This document shows positions 6,530-15,329 of a stretch of 64,000 bases of DNA, piece by piece. Every line of letters begins with the position of its first letter. The first letter of the stretch is position 1. The DNA lies in NCBI RefSeq assembly GCF_012927405.1, contig NZ_JABBGM010000005.1, forward strand, positions 124,001 through 188,000, in the 5' to 3' direction. Origin of the DNA: Novosphingobium olei. GTDB lineage: Bacteria > Pseudomonadota > Alphaproteobacteria > Sphingomonadales > Sphingomonadaceae. The notes below the pieces were generated by a model. The model saw nothing but the letters and a program-made list of their open reading frames with translations. It was not told the origin of the DNA and did no database searches. Position numbers and translations under genes: made by a program.

Positions 6530-9106
6530 GTGAGCGTGCTCTACAAGGTGGCAATCGTCGGGTCGGGCCCGGCCGGGATGAGCGCGGCCAGCCGCGCCGC
6601 GCAGCTGGGGCTGGATCACGTTCTGCTGGAAAAGACCGACCACCTGTCGGACACCATCTTCAAGTACCAGAAGGGCAAGCACGTGATGGCGACGCCATCG
6701 CAGCTGATCCTGCGATCGGACCAGGAGTTCGACGCCGGCAAGCGCGAAGATATCCTCGAGCGCTGGAACGCACGTACCGCCGCGCTGGGCGTCAACGTGA
6801 AGTACAATGCCGACGTGAAGGCGATCCGCGGCACCGGGCCCGCGATCGACGGCTCGGTCCAGACGATCGTCACGCGCGCCCGCGACGGATCGACCACGAC
6901 CACGCAGATCCAGCGCCACGCCCCGCCCTATGCGATCGAGCTGACGAACGGCGAAACGATCATGGCCGAGACGGTGGTCCTGGCCATCGGCACGCAGGGC
7001 AACCCCAACCTGATGCGCTGCCCCGGCGCCGATCTGCCGCACGTGACCTATCAGCTCGACGACCCCTACGCCGTGCTTGACCAGCATATCGTGGTCGTGG
7101 GCACGGGCGATGCGGGAATCGAGAACGCGCGCGGGCTGGTCGAAGACCCGGCGCAGGGCAATGTGGTGACGGTGCTCAACCGCAGCCCCAAATCCACCAA
7201 CGTGCGCGAAAGCTTCGCCACCGCCAAGGAACCCAACGCCAAGGCGCTGGTGGAGGACGATGCCGCCGGCAAGCTGACCATCCGCTACGAATCCGAAACC
7301 AAGGCGATCGAGCCGGGCTGGATCACGCTCAGCACCCGCGATGGCGAGGAACGCATTCGCTGCGACCGGATCATCGCCCGCATCGGATCGGCACCGCCAC
7401 GCGCCTTTGTCGAAGGCTGCGGCATCGAATTCGCCAGCAACGACCGGCTGGCTTTCCCGACGCTGTCCCCGCAGTTCGAATCGAGCGCGCCCGGCATTTT
7501 CGTGATCGGCGCGCTGGCCGGCTATCCGCTGATCAAGCACTGCATGAACCAGGGCTACGACGTGGTCGAGTTCATCGCCGGCAACCGCGACCTGAAGCCC
7601 GCCGACGAACCGCTGCTCGAAGCCAAGTTCGCAGGGCTGCCCGGCAAGCGCAGCGTCAACGAATGGCTGGAGTTCCTGCGCACGCGGGTAAGCATCCTCG
7701 AAGGCATGACCACGCTGCAGCTGCGCGAGTTCATGCTCGATTCCGATGCACGCTTCTATTCGGCCGGCGCGACGGTGTTCGAGAAGAACGATCCCGGATC
7801 GTCGCTGTTCGCCATTGCCGACGGATCGGTCAACGTGCGGCTAGCCCCCAACGATGCCAGCAAGGTGGTGCCGATCCCGCAAGGGTCTATCTTCGGCGAA
7901 GTCGGCCTCATTTCGGGCCGCCGGCGCGGCGCAACGATCGTGGCCGCCGAAGACTGCATCTGCGTAGAGATCAGCCGCAACGCCGCATTGAAGCTGCAGA
8001 GCCAGGTGCCGACCGCAAAGCGCGCGATCGAGCGCATCTCGATCGAGCGCCAGCTGCTGCAGATGTTCGGATCGGGGCTGACCAAGGAAGATGTGGCCGA
8101 GGTGGTGAAGACCGCCAAGATCATGTCGGTCCGCGCGGGCGATGCGATCATCAAGGAAGGCGACGACGACAAGGACATCTACGTCATCCGCGTCGGCTCG
8201 ATGATTGTGGAAAAGGAAGTCGGTGGAAAGCCGGTGTTCCTCTCCTACCTTCCCGCCGGTTCCTATGTCGGCGAGATGGCGCTGATCGATGGCGGGCAGC
8301 GCACCGCCACGGTGCGCGCGGCGATCAAGAGCGAGGTGATCAAGGTCGATGGCGAAGCCTTCGGCCGCGTGCTGGCGGCGAAGCCCGCCCTGCTGGAGCG
8401 CGCGCGCAAGGACATGGAGGTGCGCCGGCGCACCAACGCCTTCGTCGAATCGAAGAAGGACAGCTTTTCGGGCGTCGTCGACCTCTATTCCGAGCAGGCC
8501 AAGTTCCTTGTCAGCCAGGGCCTTGGCGAAGCGACCGACGTTCTGCTGATCGACGAGCGGCTGTGCGTGGGCTGCGACAACTGCGAGAAGGCCTGCGCCG
8601 ACAGCCACGACGGCCTGTCGCGGCTGGACCGCGAGGCGGGCAAGAGCTTTGCCCACCTGCACGTGCCGACCAGCTGCCGCCACTGCGAACACCCGCACTG
8701 CATGGCCGATTGCCCGCCCAACGCGATCCAGCGCGGACCCGACGGCGAAGTGCGGATCAACGACACCTGCATCGGCTGCGGCAACTGCCAGCGCAACTGC
8801 CCCTATGGCGTGATCCGCATGGACAAGGTGCCACCGAAGAAGCCCGGCCTGCTGAGCTGGCTGTTCTTCGGCAAGGGGCCGGGGCCGGGCGAACCATCCT
8901 ACAAGTGGTCGAAGAAGAACACCAAGTACACCGGCGATCCCGCCGTGGATGAAGCGCTCGACCGCAAGAAGGCGATCAAGTGTGACATGTGCGCGGGAAT
9001 CGAAGGCGGCCCCAGCTGCGTGCGCGCCTGCCCCACGGGCGCTGCCATCCGCGTCTCGCCCGACGAGTTCCTGACCGTCGCGCGGCTCGAGAACGAGGGG
9101 GCCTGA
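6530..9106 (+). CDS. FAD/NAD(P) oxidoreductase - two cNMP-binding domains - 4x[4Fe-4S] ferredoxin fusion
   Basis: This 858-residue cytoplasmic protein has no signal peptide. Residues ~1-380 form a thioredoxin-reductase-like flavoprotein, with GSGPAG (11-16) for FAD and GTGDAG (191-196) for the nicotinamide nucleotide. Two cyclic-nucleotide-binding domains follow (about 395-505 and 515-625). Each keeps the phosphate-binding cassette Glu and Arg (FGEVGLISGRRRGAT and GEMALIDGGQRTAT). From C679 to the end there is a DmsB/NrfC-like module with four cysteine groups: CVGCDNC, CRHC..HC, CIGCGNC and CDMC..CVRAC. The likely reaction is electron transfer from NAD(P)H through FAD and iron-sulfur clusters to the membrane cytochrome encoded next, modulated by cAMP or cGMP. 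The start is GTG at 6530. It is the first gene of a four-gene operon. Confidence 0.88.
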   Translation: MSVLYKVAIVGSGPAGMSAASRAAQLGLDHVLLEKTDHLSDTIFKYQKGKHVMATPSQLILRSDQEFDAGKREDILERWNARTAALGVNVKYNADVKAIRGTGPAIDGSVQTIVTRARDGSTTTTQIQRHAPPYAIELTNGETIMAETVVLAIGTQGNPNLMRCPGADLPHVTYQLDDPYAVLDQHIVVVGTGDAGIENARGLVEDPAQGNVVTVLNRSPKSTNVRESFATAKEPNAKALVEDDAAGKLTIRYESETKAIEPGWITLSTRDGEERIRCDRIIARIGSAPPRAFVEGCGIEFASNDRLAFPTLSPQFESSAPGIFVIGALAGYPLIKHCMNQGYDVVEFIAGNRDLKPADEPLLEAKFAGLPGKRSVNEWLEFLRTRVSILEGMTTLQLREFMLDSDARFYSAGATVFEKNDPGSSLFAIADGSVNVRLAPNDASKVVPIPQGSIFGEVGLISGRRRGATIVAAEDCICVEISRNAALKLQSQVPTAKRAIERISIERQLLQMFGSGLTKEDVAEVVKTAKIMSVRAGDAIIKEGDDDKDIYVIRVGSMIVEKEVGGKPVFLSYLPAGSYVGEMALIDGGQRTATVRAAIKSEVIKVDGEAFGRVLAAKPALLERARKDMEVRRRTNAFVESKKDSFSGVVDLYSEQAKFLVSQGLGEATDVLLIDERLCVGCDNCEKACADSHDGLSRLDREAGKSFAHLHVPTSCRHCEHPHCMADCPPNAIQRGPDGEVRINDTCIGCGNCQRNCPYGVIRMDKVPPKKPGLLSWLFFGKGPGPGEPSYKWSKKNTKYTGDPAVDEALDRKKAIKCDMCAGIEGGPSCVRACPTGAAIRVSPDEFLTVARLENEGA

Positions 9107-9110
9107 CGGT

Positions 9111-10007
9111 ATGGCGAGCATCGCACCGCGCCGCCGCACCGGCGCCAGCCGCGAACGCACGAGCACGCACGAGGGCTTCCTGGCCCACCGCGACTTCCGC
9201 TGGCTGAAGATCTCCGCCGCGCTCGCGGTGCTCCTGATCGCGCTCTACATCTGGGTGCCGCTGCCCGCCGGGCACTTCGGTTCGAGCTGGCTGGGCTATA
9301 CGCTGGGCACGATCGGCGCGCTGCTGATCCTGTGGCTGACCATGCTGGGGGTGCGCAAGCGGGCGATCACGCCGGGGCGCTGGAGCCTGAAGGCGTGGAC
9401 CAGCGCCCATGTCTATCTGGGGATGCTGCTGATCGTGGTCGGCACGCTGCATTCGGGCTTTGCCTTCGGCTGGAACGTGCACACGCTGGCCTGGGCGCTG
9501 ATGATGCTGGTGATCGTTTCGGGCATGTTCGGCATCTGGGTCTATGCCTCGCTGCCACGCGCCCTTTCGGAAAACCGTTATGACGCCGAAGGCGCGATCA
9601 CCGAAAAGCAGATGGTCGAGGCGATCCGCTCGCTCGACCGGCAGATCCACGATGCCGCGCAGCCGCTCGACGCGGAAAGCGCGACGCTGGTGAACCGCAG
9701 CCTGGAAGAAGATCCCTTCGCGGGAACGTTCTGGAACCGCCTGACCGGCCGCTACCCGCGCGATGCCACGCGCGGCGCGGCAGCCGAACTGCGCCAGCGG
9801 CGCGCCTTCCTGCCGCGCCGCGCCGACGATCCGCTCGACAAGGTGGACGCGCTGCTCACGCGCAAGGAGGCCATGCTGTCGCGCATGCGGCGGCATCTGA
9901 AGCTCAAGACCTGGTTGCAGGCGTGGCTCTATGTCCACGTGCCGGTGACCTTCGCCCTGATCGCCGCGCTGTCCGCGCACGTGATCGCCGTGTTCTTCTA
10001 CTGGTAA
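9111..10007 (+). CDS. Transmembrane di-heme cytochrome b-like protein
   Basis: This 298-residue protein has about five transmembrane helices (near 31-50, 62-83, 101-118, 124-146 and 276-297) and a ~120-residue soluble loop before the last helix. Two helices each carry a His pair spaced exactly 14 residues apart: H100/H114 and H276/H290. That H-x13-H pair on two helices is the arrangement that holds two stacked b hemes in cytochrome bc1 and ferric reductase-like proteins. Assignment as a quinone-independent b-type electron shuttle is inferred from this and from its position 4 bases after an iron-sulfur flavoprotein and 10 bases before a decaheme cytochrome c. No close named family was recognised. 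Confidence 0.75.
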   Translation: MASIAPRRRTGASRERTSTHEGFLAHRDFRWLKISAALAVLLIALYIWVPLPAGHFGSSWLGYTLGTIGALLILWLTMLGVRKRAITPGRWSLKAWTSAHVYLGMLLIVVGTLHSGFAFGWNVHTLAWALMMLVIVSGMFGIWVYASLPRALSENRYDAEGAITEKQMVEAIRSLDRQIHDAAQPLDAESATLVNRSLEEDPFAGTFWNRLTGRYPRDATRGAAAELRQRRAFLPRRADDPLDKVDALLTRKEAMLSRMRRHLKLKTWLQAWLYVHVPVTFALIAALSAHVIAVFFYW

Positions 10008-10017
10008 GGGCCGCACG

Positions 10018-11919
10018 ATGACGTTCCTGGTCCGCCAGATCGCGCTCAAGTCCAACGGCGAGGAGATCGTCCGCCCCACCACGGTGGAAGGCGCCGAGCT
10101 GCTGATCGGCCGCGATTCGGCCTGTGCCGTCCACCTGCCCGACCTTGCGGTCGATCCGCGCCATGCCCACGCGGTAATCGAGGGCGATGGCACACTGCTG
10201 GTCGAATCGGTGGGCGACCAGCCGTTCGAAGCCGACGGGCGCAGCACCACCCGTACGCGCATCGATCTGGGCGTGGGTGCGGAACTGGGCTTTGGCGGCC
10301 ATCGCATCACGGTTTCGCGCGATGGCGAAAGCGGCGCGGCGGTGCTGACCGTGCGGCGGGTGGAGGTCGTTTCGGAAAGCGCCGAGGACATCGACCTTGG
10401 CACCGCCTTCACGCTGAAGGGCCTGCTGCCGGGCAAGCGCGTGTCGGCCTGGGCCTTTGCGGTGCTAATGCTGGTGGCGTTCCTGGCGGTGCCGATCTGG
10501 TCCTATGCGACCTACCAGCCGCTGGCGATGCACAAGGATGCGCGGCGGCCTGCCGGAATCCATGGCGATACCGCCTGGTCGTCCGGGCACCTCAGCCTTG
10601 CCCACCACAACCTGGAAAACGACTGCCAAGCCTGCCACACAAAGGCCTTCGTCGCGGTGACCGACAACGCCTGCCTGTCGTGCCACAAGGAAGACGCGCA
10701 CAACCACATTCCCGATGGCGCACGGCTGCTGCGCGCGCGCGGCGAACCGCAGGGCATGGCGCGGCTGACCCAGGCGGTGGCCACCGCGTTCAACCGTCCG
10801 CAAGGCAGGTGTGTCGCATGTCACACCGAGCATGAGGGGGCAGGTGCTATGCCGGCCACCCGGCAGCAATTCTGCACCGATTGCCACGACGGATTGAGGA
10901 CGCGCTTGCCCGACAGCAAACTCGACAATGCCGCCGATTTCGGAACGGCCCACCCGCAGTTCCGCCCGACGCTGATCGCGGCGGTGGCGCCGGGAGGCAA
11001 GCCGGTGTTCGCGCAAGTAAGCTGGGCGCCGGGGCTGAAGGAGGCGAACGGCCTCAAGTTCACCCACGCGCAGCACCTGTCGCACAGCAACGGCGTGGCG
11101 CAGATGGTCCGCCGCCGTCCGGGGCGCTTTGCGGCGAATGACGCACTCGGCTGTCAGGATTGCCACAAGACCGAGGCTGGCGGCGCGCGGTTCAAGCCGG
11201 TGGTGATGGAAGAGGCGTGCGAAAGCTGCCATTCGCTGACCTTCGACCAGGTGGGGGGCACGTTCCGCACGCTGCGCCATGGCGAACCCGAACAGGTCGT
11301 GGCCGACTTGCGCGCTTTCTATCGCGGCGGCGCGCCGGCCCGGCCGGCAACGCTTTCGGGCCTTGGCCGCCGCATTCCCGGGGACGCGGCGCGCGCGGCG
11401 AGCGCGGCCGATTATGCCCGGGCGGTGCATTTCTATCCCGTGCGCGGTGATCAGGCGGTGGCCCAGGTGTTCGGCCAGGGCGGCATGTGCGCCGATTGCC
11501 ACGTCATCACCCGTGGCGGCAGCGCCGCGACCGACGGCTTCACCGTCCAGCCGGTGGCGCAGAACACGCGTTACTACCACGTAGGCTGGTTCGACCATTC
11601 GGATCACCGCAAGACCGACTGCGCCACCTGCCACACCGGCGCCAAGAGCTCGAACGATGCACGCGACCTGCTGGTGCCGGGCCTCGATGGCCCGGGGGGC
11701 TGCCGTTCGTGCCACGTGGGCGAGACCGGCACGAAGCTGGCAGGCGCGCACGTGACCGATCCGGTCAAGTCGGGCTGTGCGATGTGCCATGCGTACCATA
11801 TGGACGCCAACGATCCGACGGGAGGACAGCCGTGGAAGCCAGCCGACCAGCGCAAGAAGCGCGCGATTGTCACCACGGCGGATGCGGACCGGCCGCGCCG
11901 CGTGGCACTGGCACGCTAG
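10018..11919 (+). CDS. FHA domain - TM - decaheme c-type cytochrome
   Basis: This 633-residue protein has an N-terminal forkhead-associated domain (about 25-100) with GRDSAC and RHAHAVI. The usual Ser of the S-x-x-H motif is replaced by Asp (DPRH). A hydrophobic helix (about 144-166) should act as an uncleaved signal anchor. The periplasmic part has exactly ten CxxCH heme-binding motifs between C203 and H591: CQACH, CLSCH, CVACH, CTDCH, CQDCH, CESCH, CADCH, CATCH, CRSCH and CAMCH. It is a cytochrome c3/multiheme type protein. Its position suggests it accepts electrons from the di-heme b protein encoded 10 bases upstream. A phosphothreonine-reading FHA domain on a multiheme cytochrome is unusual. 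The terminal acceptor is unknown. Confidence 0.88.
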   Translation: MTFLVRQIALKSNGEEIVRPTTVEGAELLIGRDSACAVHLPDLAVDPRHAHAVIEGDGTLLVESVGDQPFEADGRSTTRTRIDLGVGAELGFGGHRITVSRDGESGAAVLTVRRVEVVSESAEDIDLGTAFTLKGLLPGKRVSAWAFAVLMLVAFLAVPIWSYATYQPLAMHKDARRPAGIHGDTAWSSGHLSLAHHNLENDCQACHTKAFVAVTDNACLSCHKEDAHNHIPDGARLLRARGEPQGMARLTQAVATAFNRPQGRCVACHTEHEGAGAMPATRQQFCTDCHDGLRTRLPDSKLDNAADFGTAHPQFRPTLIAAVAPGGKPVFAQVSWAPGLKEANGLKFTHAQHLSHSNGVAQMVRRRPGRFAANDALGCQDCHKTEAGGARFKPVVMEEACESCHSLTFDQVGGTFRTLRHGEPEQVVADLRAFYRGGAPARPATLSGLGRRIPGDAARAASAADYARAVHFYPVRGDQAVAQVFGQGGMCADCHVITRGGSAATDGFTVQPVAQNTRYYHVGWFDHSDHRKTDCATCHTGAKSSNDARDLLVPGLDGPGGCRSCHVGETGTKLAGAHVTDPVKSGCAMCHAYHMDANDPTGGQPWKPADQRKKRAIVTTADADRPRRVALAR

Positions 11920-11929
11920 GCCGCGTTTC

Positions 11930-12793
11930 ATGCTGATTGCCCAGATCACCGACATCCATCTCGGATTCGAGCCGGACACGCCCGACGAGTTCAACCGCCA
12001 GCGGCTCGACCGCGTGCTCGCGGAGCTTTCGGGCCTGTCGCCCCGTCCCGATCTGCTGCTGCTGACAGGCGACCTGGTCGATCGCGGCGACGTCGCAAGC
12101 TACGAACGGCTGCGCGAGGCGCTCGATGGCCTGCCCTTCCCCGTGCACTTCGCGCTGGGCAACCACGACGAGCGCGCGACGTTCCGGTCGGTGTTCCCCC
12201 AGGCGCCGTTCGCCGGCGGTTTCCTGCAGTACGCGATCGACGACCCGACGCTGCGGCTGCTGGTACTCGATACGCTGGAAGAAGGCCGCCACGGCGGCGC
12301 GTTCTGTGACGAACGCGCGCGCTGGCTGACCGAACGCCTGGATGAAGCGCCCCACCAGCGCACGTTGATCGTGCTGCACCACCCGCCGATGGAAGTGGGC
12401 ATCGCGTGGATGAACACCGACCCCGCCGAACCTTGGGTCGCGCGCCTCGCCGGCGTACTGGCAGGCCGCGCCAACGTCGTCGGCCTGATCTGCGGGCATA
12501 TCCACCGCGCGATTACCGCGCGGTGGGAAGGCCACATCGTCGCCACCTGCCCTTCGACCGCGCCGCAGGTAGGGCTCGACCTGCGCCCGCTCGATCCCGA
12601 CCAGCCCGACGAGCGGGCGCTGATCATTGCCGATGCGCCAGGCTATGCCCTGCACTGGTGGAACGGTCGCGAGCTGATCACCCACTGGGACAGCGCGGGC
12701 GAGAAGGACGTGCTCGCCCGGTTCGATGCGCGGCTGCAGGGGATGGTCCAGCACATGATGGCCGAGCGGCCCGGCCGCGCCGCAGCGGAATAG
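11930..12793 (+). CDS. CpdA-like metallophosphoesterase (cyclic nucleotide phosphodiesterase)
   Basis: This 287-residue calcineurin-like enzyme shows all the dinuclear metal motifs in order: DIH (D8, H10), GDLVDRG (from 47), GNHD (77-80), LHHPP (~153-157) and GHIH (~192-195). This is the class III cyclic nucleotide phosphodiesterase layout of E. coli CpdA and mycobacterial Rv0805, which hydrolyse cAMP to AMP. It starts 10 bases after the decaheme cytochrome gene and is the last gene of the operon, whose first gene has two cyclic-nucleotide-binding domains. That pairing is the best argument for a cAMP or cGMP substrate. The family also includes enzymes with 2',3'-cyclic nucleotide or other phosphodiester activity. 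It converges with rpoN, 3 bases apart. Confidence 0.85.
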   Translation: MLIAQITDIHLGFEPDTPDEFNRQRLDRVLAELSGLSPRPDLLLLTGDLVDRGDVASYERLREALDGLPFPVHFALGNHDERATFRSVFPQAPFAGGFLQYAIDDPTLRLLVLDTLEEGRHGGAFCDERARWLTERLDEAPHQRTLIVLHHPPMEVGIAWMNTDPAEPWVARLAGVLAGRANVVGLICGHIHRAITARWEGHIVATCPSTAPQVGLDLRPLDPDQPDERALIIADAPGYALHWWNGRELITHWDSAGEKDVLARFDARLQGMVQHMMAERPGRAAAE

Positions 12794-12796
12794 CGG

Positions 12797-14296
12797 TCAG
12801 CGCACCCCGGCGAGCGCCTTCTGCCGGCGCCGCTGTACCGAACTGCCGAGGCCGATCGCCTCGCGGTACTTGGCGACCGTGCGGCGTGCGAGATCGAACC
12901 CGCGTCCCTTCAGCAGGTCGACGAGCGCATCGTCCGAAAGGATCGCCTTGGGATCTTCGGCATCGATCAGCTGGCGGATCGCGGCCTTGACCGCTTCGGC
13001 CGAAACCGCGCCTTCGCCATCGGTGGAGGCAACGCCCGACGTGAAGAAGTACTTCAGTTCGAACGTGCCGCGCTCGCAATGCAGGTACTTGTTCGACGTG
13101 ACGCGGCTGACGGTCGATTCGTGCATCTCGATCGCTTCGGCGACGGTGCGCAGCGTCAACGGCCGCAAATGCGCGACGCCGTGGCGGAAGAAGCCGTCCT
13201 GCTGCTTCACGATCTCGGCCGCGACCTTCAGGATCGTCTTTTGCCGCTGGTCGAGCGCCTTCAGCAGCCAGTTCGCATCGGCCAGCTTTTCGCCCAGCCA
13301 AGCCTTGGCCTCCTTGGCGACGCAGGCACCGCGCATTTCGACGTAATAGCGGCGGTTGACGACGAGGCGCGGCAGCGTCGCCTGGTTGAGCGCGATGTCC
13401 CAGCCGCCGCCGCTGGCGCGCACCAGAATGTCGGGCGCCACCGCTTCGGCCACGCCGCCACCGAACCGCAACCCGGGCTTGGGATCGTAGCCGCGCAGTT
13501 CGGCCAGCATGTCAGCGAAATCCTCGTCATCCACGCCGCACATGCGCTTGATGCGGGCGAGTTCGCCCCGCGCGACGAGATCGAGGTTGTCGATCAGGCG
13601 CGCCATGCACGGATCGTAGCGATCGGCCTCGCGGGCCTGGAGCGCCAGGCATTCTGAGAGGCTGCGCGCGCCGACGCCGGTGGGATCGAGCGACTGGACC
13701 AGTTCGAGCGCGGCCTCGATCGTCGCCAGCGGCAGGCCGAGCGCCTGGGCCGCTTCCGACAGCGGCAGCGAAAGGTAGCCCGCCTCGTCCAGCTGGTCGA
13801 TCAGCCAGCGCGCGACGAACAGCTGCTGGTCATCGCGCGCCGCCGCGCCGACTTGGGCGTGGAGATGTTCTGCAAGCGTCGCCTCGACACTGCCGCGCTC
13901 GTCGATTTCGAGGCCTTCGCCGCCGCCCGAAATACGCTGTTCGCCATCGAAAGCTGTGCCGCCTTCGCCCCCGCTCCCATCCCCGGTATCGCGATCGCGG
14001 TCGAGCGCGGTCGGGTCGATGTCGAGCGGGCGATCCTCGTCGGCGCGCCCTTCGCCGACGAGCTGGTCGACGGGCGAGCTTTCGAGATGCGTGCGGCGCA
14101 GCTCCTCCGGAGCCTCCGGCGCATCGGCCGGTGCGGCTTCGCCCAGTTCGAGCAGCGGATTGGAATCGAGCGCCTCGCCTATGAAGGTCTCGATCTCGAG
14201 GTTGGACAGCGCCAGCAGCTTGATCGCCTGCTGCAGCTGCGGCGTCATGACGAGCGACTGGCTCTGGCGGAGATCCAGCCGTGGTCCTAGCGCCAT
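12797..14296 (-). CDS. rpoN: RNA polymerase sigma-54 factor RpoN
   Basis: This 499-residue sigma-54 directs transcription from -24/-12 promoters together with enhancer-binding ATPases. It has the Gln/Leu-rich activator-interacting N-terminus (MALGPRLDLRQSQSLVMTPQLQQAIK...), an acidic variable region, the core-binding domain, an HTH (MHESTVSRVTSNKYL) and the invariant RpoN box ARRTVAKYRE near the C-terminus. It lies 26 bases after lptB, the common alphaproteobacterial order. The usual downstream hpf and ptsN genes are not here; the next gene is the convergent CpdA-like phosphodiesterase. Confidence 0.96.
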   Translation of the reverse strand: MALGPRLDLRQSQSLVMTPQLQQAIKLLALSNLEIETFIGEALDSNPLLELGEAAPADAPEAPEELRRTHLESSPVDQLVGEGRADEDRPLDIDPTALDRDRDTGDGSGGEGGTAFDGEQRISGGGEGLEIDERGSVEATLAEHLHAQVGAAARDDQQLFVARWLIDQLDEAGYLSLPLSEAAQALGLPLATIEAALELVQSLDPTGVGARSLSECLALQAREADRYDPCMARLIDNLDLVARGELARIKRMCGVDDEDFADMLAELRGYDPKPGLRFGGGVAEAVAPDILVRASGGGWDIALNQATLPRLVVNRRYYVEMRGACVAKEAKAWLGEKLADANWLLKALDQRQKTILKVAAEIVKQQDGFFRHGVAHLRPLTLRTVAEAIEMHESTVSRVTSNKYLHCERGTFELKYFFTSGVASTDGEGAVSAEAVKAAIRQLIDAEDPKAILSDDALVDLLKGRGFDLARRTVAKYREAIGLGSSVQRRRQKALAGVR

Positions 14297-14322
14297 CTTG
14301 TCCCTCCCCCCGGCTGCTCGCT

Positions 14323-15108
14323 TTAGAGCGTGAAGCCTTCGCCGAGGTAAAGCCGGCGCACGTTGGGATCGGCGACGAGCGCTTCAGGGCTGCCTGCGAA
14401 AAGCACCTGCCCGCCGTAGATGATGCAGGCGCGATCGACGATATCGAGCGTTTCGCGCACGTTGTGATCGGTAATGAGCACACCGATGCCGCGACGCTTG
14501 AGGTCCTTCACCAGATGGCGGATGTCGCTGATCGACAGGGGATCGATGCCGGCGAAGGGTTCATCGAGCAGGACGATCGACGGCTTGGCGGCAAGCGCGC
14601 GGGCAATTTCGCAGCGACGGCGTTCGCCGCCCGACAGTGCCATCGCCGGACTGGTGCGCAGCCGAGTGAGGCCGAATTCATCGAGCAGGCGGTCGAGCTC
14701 TGCGGCGCGCACGTCCTTGTCAGGCTCGATCAGCTCGAGCACCGTGGCGATGTTCTGTTCGACCGTCATGCCGCGGAAGATCGAGGTTTCCTGCGGCAGG
14801 TAGCCAAGCCCGAGGATCGCGCGGCGGTACATCGGCAGCTTGGTGATATCGACGCCATCAAGCAGGATCCGGCCCGAATCCGGCCGCACCAGCCCCATGA
14901 TCGAATAGAAGCATGTGGTCTTGCCCGCGCCGTTGGGGCCAAGCAGGCCAAGCACTTCGCCCTTGCCGACCGACAGCGAAATGTCGGTCAGCACCGCCCG
15001 CTTGTCATAGCTCTTGGCGATCGAGACGACCTCCAGGCCGCCCGGAATGGTGCCGACGGCTGACGGCGGCGATACGGTGGCCGCGCTGGCGGCAGTCTCG
15101 GCATTCAT
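14323..15108 (-). CDS. lptB: LPS export ABC transporter ATP-binding protein LptB
   Basis: This 261-residue ATPase powers lipopolysaccharide extraction from the inner membrane with LptF and LptG. It has Walker A GPNGAGKTT, signature LSGGERRR, Walker B IVLLDEPFAGIDP and the switch His in ITDHNV. Its N-terminus is about 20 residues longer than E. coli LptB. It is the first gene of an lptB-rpoN pair. The frequent upstream partners lptC and lptA are not present in the 220 bases before it. Confidence 0.95.
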   Translation of the reverse strand: MNAETAASAATVSPPSAVGTIPGGLEVVSIAKSYDKRAVLTDISLSVGKGEVLGLLGPNGAGKTTCFYSIMGLVRPDSGRILLDGVDITKLPMYRRAILGLGYLPQETSIFRGMTVEQNIATVLELIEPDKDVRAAELDRLLDEFGLTRLRTSPAMALSGGERRRCEIARALAAKPSIVLLDEPFAGIDPLSISDIRHLVKDLKRRGIGVLITDHNVRETLDIVDRACIIYGGQVLFAGSPEALVADPNVRRLYLGEGFTL

Positions 15109-15329
15109 CGGATCTTGGTGACCGTTAGGCTGTTGAATCGAAAGTGTCGGTTGCAGCCATAGCGGTCAACGCGGGCGCGGCAAAGCCCGTGCGAGCCGAT
15201 CTGGCAGGATTTGTGCATGGAACGACGAGTGCGCGCCCCCGTTCCACAGAGGGACCAAGACTTGCTTGAAACCCGCAGCGACAGATGTTCTACTCGTTTG
15301 CGGGAGAGTGAAAACAAGCGGGGTGGCAG

